A DNA stretch of 64,000 nucleotides from Chryseobacterium gwangjuense (GTDB lineage: Bacteria > Bacteroidota > Bacteroidia > Flavobacteriales > Weeksellaceae): NCBI RefSeq assembly GCF_021311115.1, contig NZ_JAJTNP010000008.1, forward strand, positions 1 to 64,000. The letters are read 5' to 3'. The position numbers and the translations under genes are program-made. A model generated the notes under the pieces. That model was not told the origin of the DNA, did no database searches, and worked only from the letters and a program-made list of their open reading frames with translations. This document shows positions 28,787-37,441 of this stretch, in pieces (within the stretch, counting starts at the first letter, position 1; every line of letters starts with the position of its first letter).

Positions 28787-29890
28787 TTATCCTTTTAAAA
28801 TCACCTCAGCGGCGTTATCACTTGCTCCGCTTCCACCTAGTTTCTTTCTCAAAAGCTCATAATCATTTAAAACCTGTACTCTTTTCTCGCCTTCCAACAT
28901 ATTCTTTAATTCAGCCACCAGATTTTTAGTATTCAAATCATTCTGAATCAATTCTTTTACGACCTCACGATCCATAATCAGATTCACTAAAGAAATATAT
29001 TTGATATTCTTCACCAGTCTTTTGGCAATGGCGTAAGAAATTTTACTTCCTCGATAGCAAACCACCTCAGGGACATTCAACAGAGCGGTTTCTAAAGTTG
29101 CTGTTCCGGAAGTCACCAACGCTGCTTTTGAACACCTTAGCAAATCATAGGTTCTGTTTGAAACAAAATGTACATTTTCATCCACATATTTTTCATAAAA
29201 TTCTTTCGGAAGACTTGGTGCACCAGCGATTACAAATTGATATTCTTTAAAATAAGGTCTTACGGAAAGCATCATCTCCAACATTTTTTCAACCTCTTGT
29301 TTTCTTGACCCCGGTAAAAGCGCAATAATTTCTTTTTCGTTGAGTCTGTTTTCAGTTTTAAATTCTTCAATATCTATATTTTGAAGTGTGGAAATGGCAT
29401 CTAACAACGGATGTCCTACAAAATGCGAATGAACACCATGCTTTTTATAGAATTCTTCTTCGAAAGGAAGAATGACCATCATTTCATCTACATATTTTTT
29501 GATGATTTCTACTCTACCCTCTTTCCATGCCCAAAGTTGAGGAGAAATGTAATACACCACTTTAATACCTAATTCTTTCGCAAATTTTGCAATTCTTAAA
29601 TTAAATCCCGGATAATCTACAAGAATTAAAACATCAGGTCTGTTTTTTTGAATATCTTCTTTACAGAATTTAATGTTATTCAGAATGGTTCTTAAATTCA
29701 TCGCAACTTCCAAAAACCCCATAAAAGCAAGATCACGATAATGTTTCACCAATGTTCCTCCTTGTTTTTCCATAAGATCACCTCCCCAAAATCTAAATTC
29801 AGAGTTAGGATCTTTTTGTTTTAAAGCTTTCATTAAATTACTTCCGTGCAAATCTCCGGAAGCTTCACCTGCGATAATATAATATTTCAT
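28787..29890 (-). CDS. lpxB: Lipid-A-disaccharide synthase
   Basis: 367 residues, normal length. Family motifs are YYIIAGEASGDLHGSNLMKAL at the N-terminus, YYISPQLWAWKEGRV (~120), HSHFVGHPLLDA, LLPGSRKQEVEKML and LVTSGTATLETALLNVPEVVCYRG. It is a GT-B glycosyltransferase (GT19) that joins UDP-diacylglucosamine and lipid X to form the lipid A disaccharide at the inner membrane. It is probably transcribed alone from the 29891-30054 gap shared with the divergent DUF2480 gene. Confidence 0.95.
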   Translation of the reverse strand: MKYYIIAGEASGDLHGSNLMKALKQKDPNSEFRFWGGDLMEKQGGTLVKHYRDLAFMGFLEVAMNLRTILNNIKFCKEDIQKNRPDVLILVDYPGFNLRIAKFAKELGIKVVYYISPQLWAWKEGRVEIIKKYVDEMMVILPFEEEFYKKHGVHSHFVGHPLLDAISTLQNIDIEEFKTENRLNEKEIIALLPGSRKQEVEKMLEMMLSVRPYFKEYQFVIAGAPSLPKEFYEKYVDENVHFVSNRTYDLLRCSKAALVTSGTATLETALLNVPEVVCYRGSKISYAIAKRLVKNIKYISLVNLIMDREVVKELIQNDLNTKNLVAELKNMLEGEKRVQVLNDYELLRKKLGGSGASDNAAEVILKG

Positions 29891-30009
29891 TTCTTCTGAA
29901 ATCTTTTATGTTTTTTACAGTCATCAATACCTTCCATTGAATTGATCAGCTTTTCTTAAATGCAAATTATGGGAGGTTTCTATGATCAGGATAGAAAACA
30001 AATAAGACG

Positions 30010-30035
30010 TTGTAAGATCTTAATTTGTAAATTTG
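30010..30035 (+). promoter_or_regulatory. Predicted promoter of the DUF2480 gene
   Basis: TAAATTTG at 30028-30035 fits TAnnTTTG, with TTG at 30010-30012 15 bases before. Transcription would begin close to 30042, which favours the ATG at 30055 over the one at 30046. Confidence 0.4.
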
Positions 30036-30054
30036 TTCAAAGATAATGATAAAA

Positions 30055-30564
30055 ATGTCAGAAGAATTTGAAATACGAAATAAAGTTGCAGAAAGCGGTT
30101 TAATCAATTTTGATCTTACGGATCTTGTTCCAAAAGGAGTGAGAAAGGGGATTGATTTGAAAGATTTCCTTTACATGGAGATGATTCTAAAGGAAAAAGA
30201 TTTTCGTGATAAAGTAGCGGCAATTAACCCTGAAGATTATAAAGATGCTTATGTGTATGTGTACAACTCAGCAGATGCTATTGTTCCTCTTTGGGCTTAT
30301 TTTTTAATCACCGCAAAAATCACCGATGTTACTAAAAAAATTGTATTCGGAGACAAAGAAGATTTAGAAGTCATTTTGATGCATAATGCCATTCAAAGCT
30401 ATGATTTTGATGATATGAGAGGTAAAAGAGTTTTGGTTAAAGGTTGCTCAGATAAAGAAATTCCGGAGAATGCATACATAGAACTTGTTGAACAGCTGCA
30501 GCCGATTGTAAAATCGCTTATGTTCGGAGAAGCTTGTTCCAATGTTCCGATTTTAAAGAATTAA
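30055..30564 (+). CDS. DUF2480 family protein
   Basis: 169 residues from MSEEFEIRNKVAESGLINFDLTDL; the ATG three codons upstream (30046) is also possible. The sequence has no signal peptide and looks cytoplasmic. Features that suggest DUF2480 are GLINFDLTDLVPKGVRKGIDLKDFLYMEMILKEKDFR at the start and WAYFLITAKI in the middle. A late segment with CSDKEIPENAYIELVEQLQPIVKSLMFGEACS has two cysteines. The function of the family is not known. Confidence 0.85.
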   Translation: MSEEFEIRNKVAESGLINFDLTDLVPKGVRKGIDLKDFLYMEMILKEKDFRDKVAAINPEDYKDAYVYVYNSADAIVPLWAYFLITAKITDVTKKIVFGDKEDLEVILMHNAIQSYDFDDMRGKRVLVKGCSDKEIPENAYIELVEQLQPIVKSLMFGEACSNVPILKN

Positions 30565-30674
30565 TGTAAGACAACGTTAATTCTTCATAAAACATTCAAC
30601 AATTCCAAGATAAAAAACTCTTCATTCAGAATTTTTAATAAATTTGATTTCAACAATTAAAAATCACATACGAA

Positions 30675-31331
30675 ATGAGTTTACTTGATTTACTTACCGG
30701 AAACACCAGCAATCAGGTTGCTGAAAAGGCAGAAAATAAATTTGGGATCAGCAGAAATCAAATTATTGCCCTATTAGCAGTAGCTGCTCCTTTGATTATT
30801 TCTTACCTTAGAAACAAGTCTCAGGATGCTAAAGAAGCCGAAGCGCTAAACAACGCTCTAGATAAAGACCATGACGGAAGCATCCTTAATGACACTTCTC
30901 AACTGGAAGCCAGAGAATCGGAAGGAGGTTCTATTTTGAGCCATATTTTTGGTGGTGATAAACAAAATGTAGAAAATCAGCTTTCTCAAAACACGGGGAT
31001 ATCTATTGATAAGATTGGTCCTATTTTAGCAATGCTGGCTCCTGTCATCATGGGCTACATCGGAAAAGAAAAACAACAAAACAATGTGGGAGCAGGAGGA
31101 TTAGGAGATTTGTTGGGAGGAATCCTTGGCAATGCATCCAACCAAGCTCAGGCACAGCAATCCAGTCCTTTGAACGATATTTTAGGAAGTGTTTTAGGTG
31201 GCGGACAATCTCAATCTTCCGGAAATCCTTTGAATGACATCTTAGGAAGCGTTCTTGGAGGAGGTAACCAACAAAAACAACAAGGAGGTGGATTAGGAGA
31301 TATCCTGGGAAGCTTTTTAGGAGGAAAATAA
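30675..31331 (+). CDS. DUF937 domain-containing protein with C-terminal Gly/Leu repeats
   Basis: 218 residues. Two copies of a helical DUF937-type unit occur (NKFGISRNQIIALLAVAAPLIISYL near 22-46 and NTGISIDKIGPILAMLAPVIMGYI near 106-129). Between them is an EF-hand-like loop DKDHDGSILND. The C-terminal third is low in complexity, with the motif NDILGSVLGGG repeated (~168, ~188) and a related GDILGSFLGGK end. Similar proteins are widespread and their role is unknown. A TAAATTTG box at 30639-30646 lies 29 bases upstream, and a strong terminator follows. Confidence 0.85.
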   Translation: MSLLDLLTGNTSNQVAEKAENKFGISRNQIIALLAVAAPLIISYLRNKSQDAKEAEALNNALDKDHDGSILNDTSQLEARESEGGSILSHIFGGDKQNVENQLSQNTGISIDKIGPILAMLAPVIMGYIGKEKQQNNVGAGGLGDLLGGILGNASNQAQAQQSSPLNDILGSVLGGGQSQSSGNPLNDILGSVLGGGNQQKQQGGGLGDILGSFLGGK

Positions 31332-31350
31332 TTTACTTTATAACAACAAA

Positions 31351-31384
31351 AAAAGACCGGAGATGAATTTCTCCGGTCTTTTTT
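31351..31384. terminator. Bidirectional terminator between the DUF937 gene and the THX gene
   Basis: A 12-bp stem (AAAAGACCGGAG, 8-base loop, CTCCGGTCTTTT) with T runs on both strands, placed between two converging genes. Confidence 0.92.
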
Positions 31385-31390
31385 ATTTTC

Positions 31391-31510
31391 TTATTTTTTT
31401 GCTTTTCCATCGGAAGCTGCAACTGCTTTTAAAGCTTTTTTAGGTCTTCTTTTCCCGTAGCTCCCGTTGTTGATTTTACCTCTTCTTGATTTTTTGTCTC
31501 CTTTTCCCAT
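31391..31510 (-). CDS. 30S ribosomal protein THX (very small basic protein)
   Basis: 39 residues. The N-terminus MGKGDKKSRRGKI and the segment GSYGKRRPKK match the THX (S31e-like) family, in which GDKKSxRGKI..GSYG..RP is the hallmark. The protein is extremely basic, as expected of a peptide buried in the 30S head. It ends next to the bidirectional terminator, which would serve as its stop signal. Genes this short are easily missed. Confidence 0.88.
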   Translation of the reverse strand: MGKGDKKSRRGKINNGSYGKRRPKKALKAVAASDGKAKK

Positions 31511-31595
31511 AGTAATACATTTTAGTTGATGATTACGAATTTAGAAAATACAAGTTTAAAAATCAAACATTTAGACTGTTAAATTTTTTATAAAA

Positions 31596-32990
31596 CTAAA
31601 CCTTCACTGTTTTCCACTTTCCTCTTTTAAATAAAATAAAAGCCACAATGGTAATTAAAGTTTCTGTTACAGGAATTGAAATAAAGACCCCTTTTGGTCC
31701 CATCCCAAAATGTTTTGAAAGAAAATACGCCAAAGGAATCTGAAACAGCCAGAATCCGCAAAGATTCACCCAGGTTGGAGTCCAGGTATCTCCCGCTCCA
31801 TTAAAAGCATTAATCATCACCATTCCGATTCCGTAAAAAATAAATCCTACAGCCATTATGTGTAACGCTTGGGTTGCAATATTTTTAATTTCAGTTTCAT
31901 TCGTAAAAAACCCAACTAGAAAATCACCCATAAAAAAGAAAATTACACTTACGACAATCATAAAAATCACATTATATTTCCCGGTTTTCATAACAGATTG
32001 CTCAGCTCTCAGCATTTCATTGGCGCCCATGTTTTGTCCGACCAGTGTTGATGCAGCACTACTTAATCCCCAAGCAGGAAGCATAAAAAACATCATCAAT
32101 CTCAAAGCAGTTTGATAACCCGCAGAAGCATTTTCACCTCCTGTTGTTGCGACTAATTGAGCTAAAAAAATCCAGCTACAAGACGCAATTACAAATTGAA
32201 AAATCCCGGGAGTTGCTATTTTTACGACAGATTTTATAATTTCAAAATTGGGTTTAAAATATTTTGTCTGAATTCTGATCTGTGTATCTGCAATCAAAAG
32301 GTGATACAACTGATATGCTACTCCAATACTTCTTCCGATCGTTGTGGCAAGAGCAGCCCCAGTCAATCCCATCGCAGGAACTGGTCCGAAACCTTTGATT
32401 AAAACCGGACATAAAATAATATTCGCAATATTGGCAATCCAAAGAGATTTCATGGCAATTGCAGCATTTCCGGCTCCTCTGAATATTCCGTTGATCAAAA
32501 ACAAAAGCATAATGATCACACTGCTTCCCATCATAATTCTTGTAAATTCTTTTCCGTAAGCTGCCGCTTCAGGTTTTGAACCCATCAGAATTAAAATTTC
32601 TTCAGCGTAAATCACTCCGAATACACTCAAAATAAAAGTTACGATAAAAGAAACCAAAAGAACTTGCGCTGCACTTCTGGAAGCCTGTTCAGGGTTTTTC
32701 TCCCCAATTCTTCTCGCCACCATCGCTGTTGCGGCCATACTCATTCCGATGGCAATTGAATACATGATGGAAAGTACAGATTCCGTCAAACCAACGGTTT
32801 GAATCGCAAAACCGCTTTCTTTAAGATGCCCGACAAAATACAGATCAACTAAAGCAAATACAGATTCCATTGCCATTTCCAACATCATCGGAATGGCCAA
32901 AAGAAGAACAGCACTTCTTATGGTTGCTTTGGTATAGTCAACTTCTTCACCGCTTAAAGCTTTTTTAATAAAGGCAAAATACTTCTTCAC
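31596..32990 (-). CDS. MATE family efflux transporter
   Basis: 464 residues with about 12 membrane helices in two related halves (AIPMMLEMAMESVFALVDLYFVG in the first; ATPGIFQFVIASCSWIFLAQLV in the second). MATE features include the GxxGAxxATxxG element (GLTGAALATTIGRS) and VGQNMGANEM. Such transporters expel cationic drugs or metabolites using a Na+ or H+ gradient. The substrate is unknown. A possible minus-strand -7 box (TATTTTTG, 33014-33021) lies 24 bases above the start. Confidence 0.92.
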   Translation of the reverse strand: MKKYFAFIKKALSGEEVDYTKATIRSAVLLLAIPMMLEMAMESVFALVDLYFVGHLKESGFAIQTVGLTESVLSIMYSIAIGMSMAATAMVARRIGEKNPEQASRSAAQVLLVSFIVTFILSVFGVIYAEEILILMGSKPEAAAYGKEFTRIMMGSSVIIMLLFLINGIFRGAGNAAIAMKSLWIANIANIILCPVLIKGFGPVPAMGLTGAALATTIGRSIGVAYQLYHLLIADTQIRIQTKYFKPNFEIIKSVVKIATPGIFQFVIASCSWIFLAQLVATTGGENASAGYQTALRLMMFFMLPAWGLSSAASTLVGQNMGANEMLRAEQSVMKTGKYNVIFMIVVSVIFFFMGDFLVGFFTNETEIKNIATQALHIMAVGFIFYGIGMVMINAFNGAGDTWTPTWVNLCGFWLFQIPLAYFLSKHFGMGPKGVFISIPVTETLITIVAFILFKRGKWKTVKV

Positions 32991-33121
32991 AATTCTGTCA
33001 TTTAAGTTTTCAACAAAAATATAGATTCAAAAATGATTACGACTTAGCATATGAAAAGATTTTGAACAGTCTTGTCCAATCGCATTTCGTATGCTTCACA
33101 AAAAATAAATAATAAAAATTT

Positions 33122-33175
33122 CAATAAATATTTATCGTTTTACAATAAATATTTGTACGTTTGCAATAATAAAAC
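33122..33175 (+). repeat. 21-bp-period direct repeats overlapping the DUF2975 operon promoter
   Basis: CAATAAATATTT occurs at 33122 and 33143 and a shortened CAATAATAAAAC at 33164, exactly 21 bases (two helical turns) apart. The second repeat ends in TACGTTTG (33156-33163), which matches the TAnnTTTG -7 box. Each full copy contains the palindrome AAATATTT. The arrangement looks like a tandem operator, possibly for the HTH protein at the end of the operon (inference). Confidence 0.6.
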
Positions 33176-33184
33176 ATTTAACAA

Positions 33185-33733
33185 ATGAAGCTAAATTCAA
33201 ATTTAATTCTTGAAATCTTAAAAATTTTCTTTTGGATATTTACCGCTATTTTATGTATTGCAATATTCGTATTAGTATGTATTTTCTTTTCTACAGTTTT
33301 CGGAATTAATATTGGCAGCCTAGAAGAAATAAAGATTAACGTCGACTTTTTCAATGGAAAAATTAAAGATATACAATCATTAGGAAAACTAAAGTCAGTT
33401 TTCATTTTAGCCTATTCTATCATCTTGGGAATTTTACAGCTTATCTTTTTTTTAACGGTAATTAAAATTCTAAAAAGACTCAAATCCGATAACACCTTTT
33501 CCATGGAAACCTATTTTCTAATTTCCAAGATTGCTAAATTGGCCTTATTAATCGGTAGTGTATCTTTTTTAATCAATGTGATTAATGAATTGATTACAGG
33601 AAATATCTCTATATCTGCAGATTTGAATAGCAAAAATTTTCAATTCTTTTTAGTTGCAGGGGTAATTTATATCATCGCACAAGTTTACAAAAGAGCTGTT
33701 GATCTACAAGCTGAAAACGATTTAACAATATAA
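33185..33733 (+). CDS. DUF2975 domain membrane protein (first copy)
   Basis: 182 residues with four predicted membrane helices (~10-40, ~75-100, ~113-137, ~150-170). The middle segment MSLETYFLISKIAKLALLIGSVSFL-like region fits DUF2975, an uncharacterised family of four-helix membrane proteins often encoded beside a small YozG-type HTH regulator. It ends in DLQAENDLTI, a tail repeated in the next gene. It begins the operon, only 12 bases before the second copy, and starts about 20 bases after the promoter/repeat region. Confidence 0.85.
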   Translation: MKLNSNLILEILKIFFWIFTAILCIAIFVLVCIFFSTVFGINIGSLEEIKINVDFFNGKIKDIQSLGKLKSVFILAYSIILGILQLIFFLTVIKILKRLKSDNTFSMETYFLISKIAKLALLIGSVSFLINVINELITGNISISADLNSKNFQFFLVAGVIYIIAQVYKRAVDLQAENDLTI

Positions 33734-33745
33734 TCTAATAACACT

Positions 33746-34342
33746 ATGAAAATTATAGGTAAAAATTCACTATCGCAATACATCAGCTATTTTCTTTTTG
33801 TATTGTTCGTTATCCTCGCTTTTAATTTAGTGTATGAAATTATCGGACATATCATTTTGCTGTACAAATATAAAAGCGGTAGTACGATATTATCCAATAC
33901 TTTCACTTTGGCAAATGATGTAGGATGGACTAGAAATAAATGGACAATTCCTATGGAAAGTCAATTGAAGTTCAGAATCAACTATCCATTTTCAGAAATT
34001 CAGATGGTTACCGGAATCTATGGTTCAAAACAGATTATTCATAATATTCTGGGCATGACTTTCCTGAGTTTATTTTTCTTTTTTTCCTACAAATGTTTTA
34101 AAGAAATGAGTGTAGAGCAAATTTTTAATCAGAATGCAATAAAGTGGCTCAAAAGATTCTGTTTTTTAAACCTTACCCTCGCAGCAGTAGGGATTTTCGA
34201 ATTTTTCTATTTTAGAATGGATTCTGCCTATACCTTGTTAACATTCTTATTTTTTGCTTTCTTTGGAGTGATCATCCTCTTCATAATAGAATTTTTCAAA
34301 AAAGGACTAGCCCTACAAGCCGAAAACGATTTAACGATTTAA
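33746..34342 (+). CDS. DUF2975 domain membrane protein (second copy)
   Basis: 198 residues, with membrane helices at ~12-38, ~100-125, ~143-163 and ~168-188. The large loop between helices one and two (~40-95) is longer than in the first copy and would face the outside. The C-terminal tail LQAENDLTI is identical to that of the first copy although the remainder has diverged, so the tail is probably a functional contact site. It is followed after 3 bases by the HTH regulator, implying co-expression. Confidence 0.83.
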   Translation: MKIIGKNSLSQYISYFLFVLFVILAFNLVYEIIGHIILLYKYKSGSTILSNTFTLANDVGWTRNKWTIPMESQLKFRINYPFSEIQMVTGIYGSKQIIHNILGMTFLSLFFFFSYKCFKEMSVEQIFNQNAIKWLKRFCFLNLTLAAVGIFEFFYFRMDSAYTLLTFLFFAFFGVIILFIIEFFKKGLALQAENDLTI

Positions 34343-34345
34343 ACC

Positions 34346-34552
34346 ATGCCAATCATCATCAACGTAGACGTAATGCTCGCCAAGCGAAAAATGCAGTCAC
34401 AGGAATTGGCTGAAAAAATAGGCATTACACAAGCCAATCTTTCCATTTTAAAAACCGGAAAAGCAAAAGCCGTAAAGCTTTCAACCCTGGAAGCCATTTG
34501 CAAGGCACTGGATTGTCAACCTGGAGACATCCTGGAATACGTAAAAGATTAA
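34346..34552 (+). CDS. Small Cro/CI-type HTH transcriptional regulator (YozG-like)
   Basis: 68 residues made up of one helix-turn-helix domain: MLAKRKMQSQELAEKIGITQANLSILKTGKAKAVKLSTLEAICKALDCQPGDILEYV. The recognition helix is QANLSILKTGK. The family (XRE, HTH_26) often follows a DUF2975 gene, as here, with a gap of 3 bases. It could repress its own operon through the 21-bp repeats upstream; that is inference. No effector domain is present, so any signal would have to come through the DUF2975 proteins or another partner. Confidence 0.92.
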   Translation: MPIIINVDVMLAKRKMQSQELAEKIGITQANLSILKTGKAKAVKLSTLEAICKALDCQPGDILEYVKD

Positions 34553-34657
34553 AATACATTAATAATTTAATTGAAAACAATCTATTAAAAACACAATTTT
34601 CATTATAAAACATTTTAAAACCAATCCCAAATTACAAACCACTCCAATCTAGCTCAT

Positions 34658-34665
34658 TAGATTTG
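34658..34665 (+). promoter_or_regulatory. Predicted -7 box of the S41 peptidase gene
   Basis: TAGATTTG fits TAnnTTTG and lies 19 bases before the start codon at 34685. No -33 box is obvious. Confidence 0.35.
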
Positions 34666-34684
34666 GAAAAAATTTAATCTAATC

Positions 34685-36868
34685 ATGAAAAAAATTTTCA
34701 CAACGATCCCATTACTCGTTTTGGGCATGGCTTCTTTTGCCCAGAGCAAAATAGAAAACCTTAGTTTCGAAAACACACAAAACAACCTTCCAACAAGCTG
34801 GGCGATCATCGGAGAAGGATCTGCAAAAGTACATTCCGACACCACTGAAAAACAGGAAGGAAAAACATCACTTGCTATCGATGCTTCTGAAAGCGCAGGT
34901 TTTAAAGGAATAATGTATACCCTTCCGGAAAACTATGCCGGAAAAAAAATAAGACTTTCAGGCTATATTAAAACAGAAAACATTTCTGACGGTTTTGCCG
35001 GACTTTGGCTTAGAATCGATCCTGAAATAGGCTTTAACAATATGCAGCAGCAAAATTTACAAGGTACAAATGACTGGAAAAAATATGAAATCACCCTCGA
35101 AATGTCACCAGAAAAAACACAGAAAATAGTTTTAGGAGCATTACTTACAGGGAAAGGAAAAATGTGGGTAGACAACTTAAAAATCACAGTCGACGGGAAA
35201 GATATTGATAAAGCCAAAATCTTCGAAAAGAAATTAACAAAAGTAACCCTTGATAAAGAATTCGATGGAGGTTCTAAAATTTCAGGAATAAATCTTGACC
35301 AGAGCAATGTTGAAAACCTAAAAACACTAGGACTCATCTGGGGATACCTGAAATACTACCATCCAAAAGTTGCAGAAGGAAAATACAACTGGGATTATGA
35401 GCTTTTCAGAATTTATCCAAGAATTACAGGGGTTACAGCAGACCAAAGAGATAAAATTTTATCTGAATGGATTAAAAAACTGGGAGATTACCAAACTACG
35501 ACATTACCTGAAGAAAAGAACGTAAAAACACAACCGGATCTCGGCTGGATCACAAATTCAGGCTTTTCAAAAGAGCTTACAGCACAGCTTTTAAAGCTTA
35601 AAAATGCCAAAAGACCGAAAGTGAATTATTATGTAGATTTCTTCAGCGGCGTCGGAAATCCCGATTTTAAAAACGAAAACCCTTACGAAAAGATGAATTA
35701 TCCGGACGAAGGTTTCCGTTTGCTTTCACTCTACAGATACTGGAATATCATTCAGTATTACTTCCCCTACAAAAACCTTATTGAGGAAGACTGGAAAGGA
35801 GTGTTATCAGAGTTTATCCCAAAATTCATCAATGCTAAAAATGAAACGGAATACACTCTTGCCTCACTGGAAATCATCGGAAGAATTCATGATACCCATG
35901 CCGGAATCTGGGGAAGTAATCAGGCTTTAAAAAATTATTTTGGCGACAGACACGCTCCTGTTCAGTTAATTTTTGCTGAAAACCAAGCCGTTGTAAATGA
36001 CTTTTATAATGATGATCTTGGGAAGGAAACAGGGCTTCAAAAAGGAGATGTAATTACAAAAATCAATGGAGAAGATATTGATAACATCGTTAAAAATATG
36101 TTGAAATATTTACCGGCATCCAATTACCCTACGCAATTGAGAGATATTTCAAAAAAGCTATTAAGAGGTAATGCAGAAACCATCAGCATTACATTTTCCA
36201 GAAACGGGAAAACAGAAGAAAAAACAATAAAAACATACACGTACCCAGACCTGAAACTAAAAACTGAAAACAAAGAGTTCTTTACGATGAAGAGCAATGA
36301 TGTGGCTTATGTTTATATGGGAATCGTAAATTCGGATCAACTTTCTGGAGTCTTTGACAAAATTAAAAACACAAAAGGCCTCGTCATCGACTTCAGAAGT
36401 TATCCATCTGATTTTGTAGTCTTCAAAATGGGGAAATTATTAAAACCAAACGCTACTGATTTTGTAAAATTCAGTAGTACAAGCAACAATCAGCCGGGTC
36501 TTTTCACTTTTACCCCAAATTTGAGTGTTCCAGGGAATGGAAGCAATGCCTATAAAGGAAAAATTGCAATTCTGGTGAATGAAACCACTCAAAGCAGCGC
36601 AGAATACCATACCATGGCTTTCAGAACAGCACCAAATGCGAAAGTTTTTGGTTCTACAACAGCAGGAGCTGATGGAAATGTTTCGAAAATCCTCCTTCCC
36701 GGAAATATTTCAACAATGATCAGCGGAATCGGAATTTATTATCCCGACGGAACTGAAACCCAGAGAATCGGTATTGTTCCGGATATAGAAGTAAAACCAA
36801 CTGTTGAAGGAATTAAAAATAATAAAGATGAAGTTTTGGAAAAAGCAATAAAATGGATTAATAATTAG
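34685..36868 (+). CDS. Exported S41 family peptidase with N-terminal carbohydrate-binding-like domain
   Basis: 727 residues with a signal peptide (MKKIFTTIPLLVLGMASFAQ). Residues ~22-160 form a jelly-roll domain (SFENTQNNLPTSWAIIGEGSAKVH...KMWVDNLKI). A helical region follows, then HDTHAGIWG (~400), a PDZ-like segment (GLQKGDVITKINGEDI, ~445-460) and the S41 core with the catalytic serine in NETTQSSAEYHTMAF (~630-644). TTAGADGNVSK lies ~20 residues further, where the family lysine or its equivalent is expected. It resembles C-terminal/tricorn-type processing peptidases acting in the periplasm. Substrate unknown; no T9SS tag. Confidence 0.9.
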   Translation: MKKIFTTIPLLVLGMASFAQSKIENLSFENTQNNLPTSWAIIGEGSAKVHSDTTEKQEGKTSLAIDASESAGFKGIMYTLPENYAGKKIRLSGYIKTENISDGFAGLWLRIDPEIGFNNMQQQNLQGTNDWKKYEITLEMSPEKTQKIVLGALLTGKGKMWVDNLKITVDGKDIDKAKIFEKKLTKVTLDKEFDGGSKISGINLDQSNVENLKTLGLIWGYLKYYHPKVAEGKYNWDYELFRIYPRITGVTADQRDKILSEWIKKLGDYQTTTLPEEKNVKTQPDLGWITNSGFSKELTAQLLKLKNAKRPKVNYYVDFFSGVGNPDFKNENPYEKMNYPDEGFRLLSLYRYWNIIQYYFPYKNLIEEDWKGVLSEFIPKFINAKNETEYTLASLEIIGRIHDTHAGIWGSNQALKNYFGDRHAPVQLIFAENQAVVNDFYNDDLGKETGLQKGDVITKINGEDIDNIVKNMLKYLPASNYPTQLRDISKKLLRGNAETISITFSRNGKTEEKTIKTYTYPDLKLKTENKEFFTMKSNDVAYVYMGIVNSDQLSGVFDKIKNTKGLVIDFRSYPSDFVVFKMGKLLKPNATDFVKFSSTSNNQPGLFTFTPNLSVPGNGSNAYKGKIAILVNETTQSSAEYHTMAFRTAPNAKVFGSTTAGADGNVSKILLPGNISTMISGIGIYYPDGTETQRIGIVPDIEVKPTVEGIKNNKDEVLEKAIKWINN

Positions 36869-36892
36869 CAACATATATCAAAAAAAATTATT

Positions 36893-36900
36893 TAGCTTTG
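36893..36900 (+). promoter_or_regulatory. Predicted -7 box of the ankyrin gene
   Basis: TAGCTTTG fits TAnnTTTG, 27 bases before the ATG at 36928. Confidence 0.35.
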
Positions 36901-36927
36901 TATATTCTTTAGATAAAATTAAGATTT

Positions 36928-37362
36928 ATGAAAAAAATAATTACTACAACTTTATTATTCGGACTTTCTATTTTTGCTAATGGATTATTTGCGCAGGAAA
37001 TGTCTGCCGATCAGTTGAAAACCTTCCAGACAGATAATGTAGAAAACGTTCAAAAAGTTTTTAAAGCAGATGACTTCACAAAATGTTTTCAGGTAAAAGG
37101 AAAATCATACGATCTTTTTTCTTTAAGCATTAAGCTAGACAAAAAGAATCTATTTAATTACTTCCTTGATAATAAAGCGGACGTAAATAAATCTTGCAGC
37201 GATATGACTCCTTTGATGTATGCAGCAATTTCCGGACAAATGGATACCGCAAAACTTTTATTGAAACACGGAGCACAAAAAGATGCAAAAGACAAAAATG
37301 GAAAGACGGCAAAAGACCATGCTTTAGAAAACAAACAGAAAACTATTGCATTAATTTTATAG
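36928..37362 (+). CDS. Exported ankyrin-repeat protein
   Basis: 144 residues with a signal peptide (MKKIITTTLLFGLSIFANGLFAQ). The mature part has ~2-3 ankyrin repeats: a degenerate one (YDLFSLSIKLDKKNLFNYFLDNKADVN) and a canonical one (MTPLMYAAISGQMDTAKLLLKHGAQKDAKDKNGKTAKDHALENKQ). Cysteines at C58 and C91 could form a periplasmic disulphide. Small exported ankyrin proteins are often binding partners or inhibitors; the partner is unknown here. It has its own terminator. Confidence 0.88.
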   Translation: MKKIITTTLLFGLSIFANGLFAQEMSADQLKTFQTDNVENVQKVFKADDFTKCFQVKGKSYDLFSLSIKLDKKNLFNYFLDNKADVNKSCSDMTPLMYAAISGQMDTAKLLLKHGAQKDAKDKNGKTAKDHALENKQKTIALIL

Positions 37363-37383
37363 AAAACTTTATAAATATTATAG

Positions 37384-37410
37384 TAAAACTTCCTTCGGGG
37401 AGTTTTTTTT
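37384..37410 (+). terminator. Terminator of the ankyrin gene
   Basis: AAAACTTCC, loop TTCG, GGGAGTTTT followed by T: a 9-bp stem (one wobble) with a UUCG loop. Confidence 0.85.
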
Positions 37411-37433
37411 ATGTTCAAAACTTTCAAAAATCT

Positions 37434-37441
37434 TATCTTTG
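37434..37441 (+). promoter_or_regulatory. Predicted -7 box of aspS
   Basis: TATCTTTG fits TAnnTTTG. It would give a leader of about 55 bases, which contains an AAAGTTC / GAACTTT inverted repeat (37456-37476) and a second GAACTTT at 37484-37490. Confidence 0.4.

Noticed and set aside
28702..28929. Plus-strand frame over the lpxB terminator
   Set aside because: Antisense to lpxB and through its terminator hairpin.
33122..33175. Interpretation of the 21-bp repeats as a CRISPR array
   Set aside because: Copies are directly adjacent without spacers, only two and a half copies, and they coincide with a promoter box.
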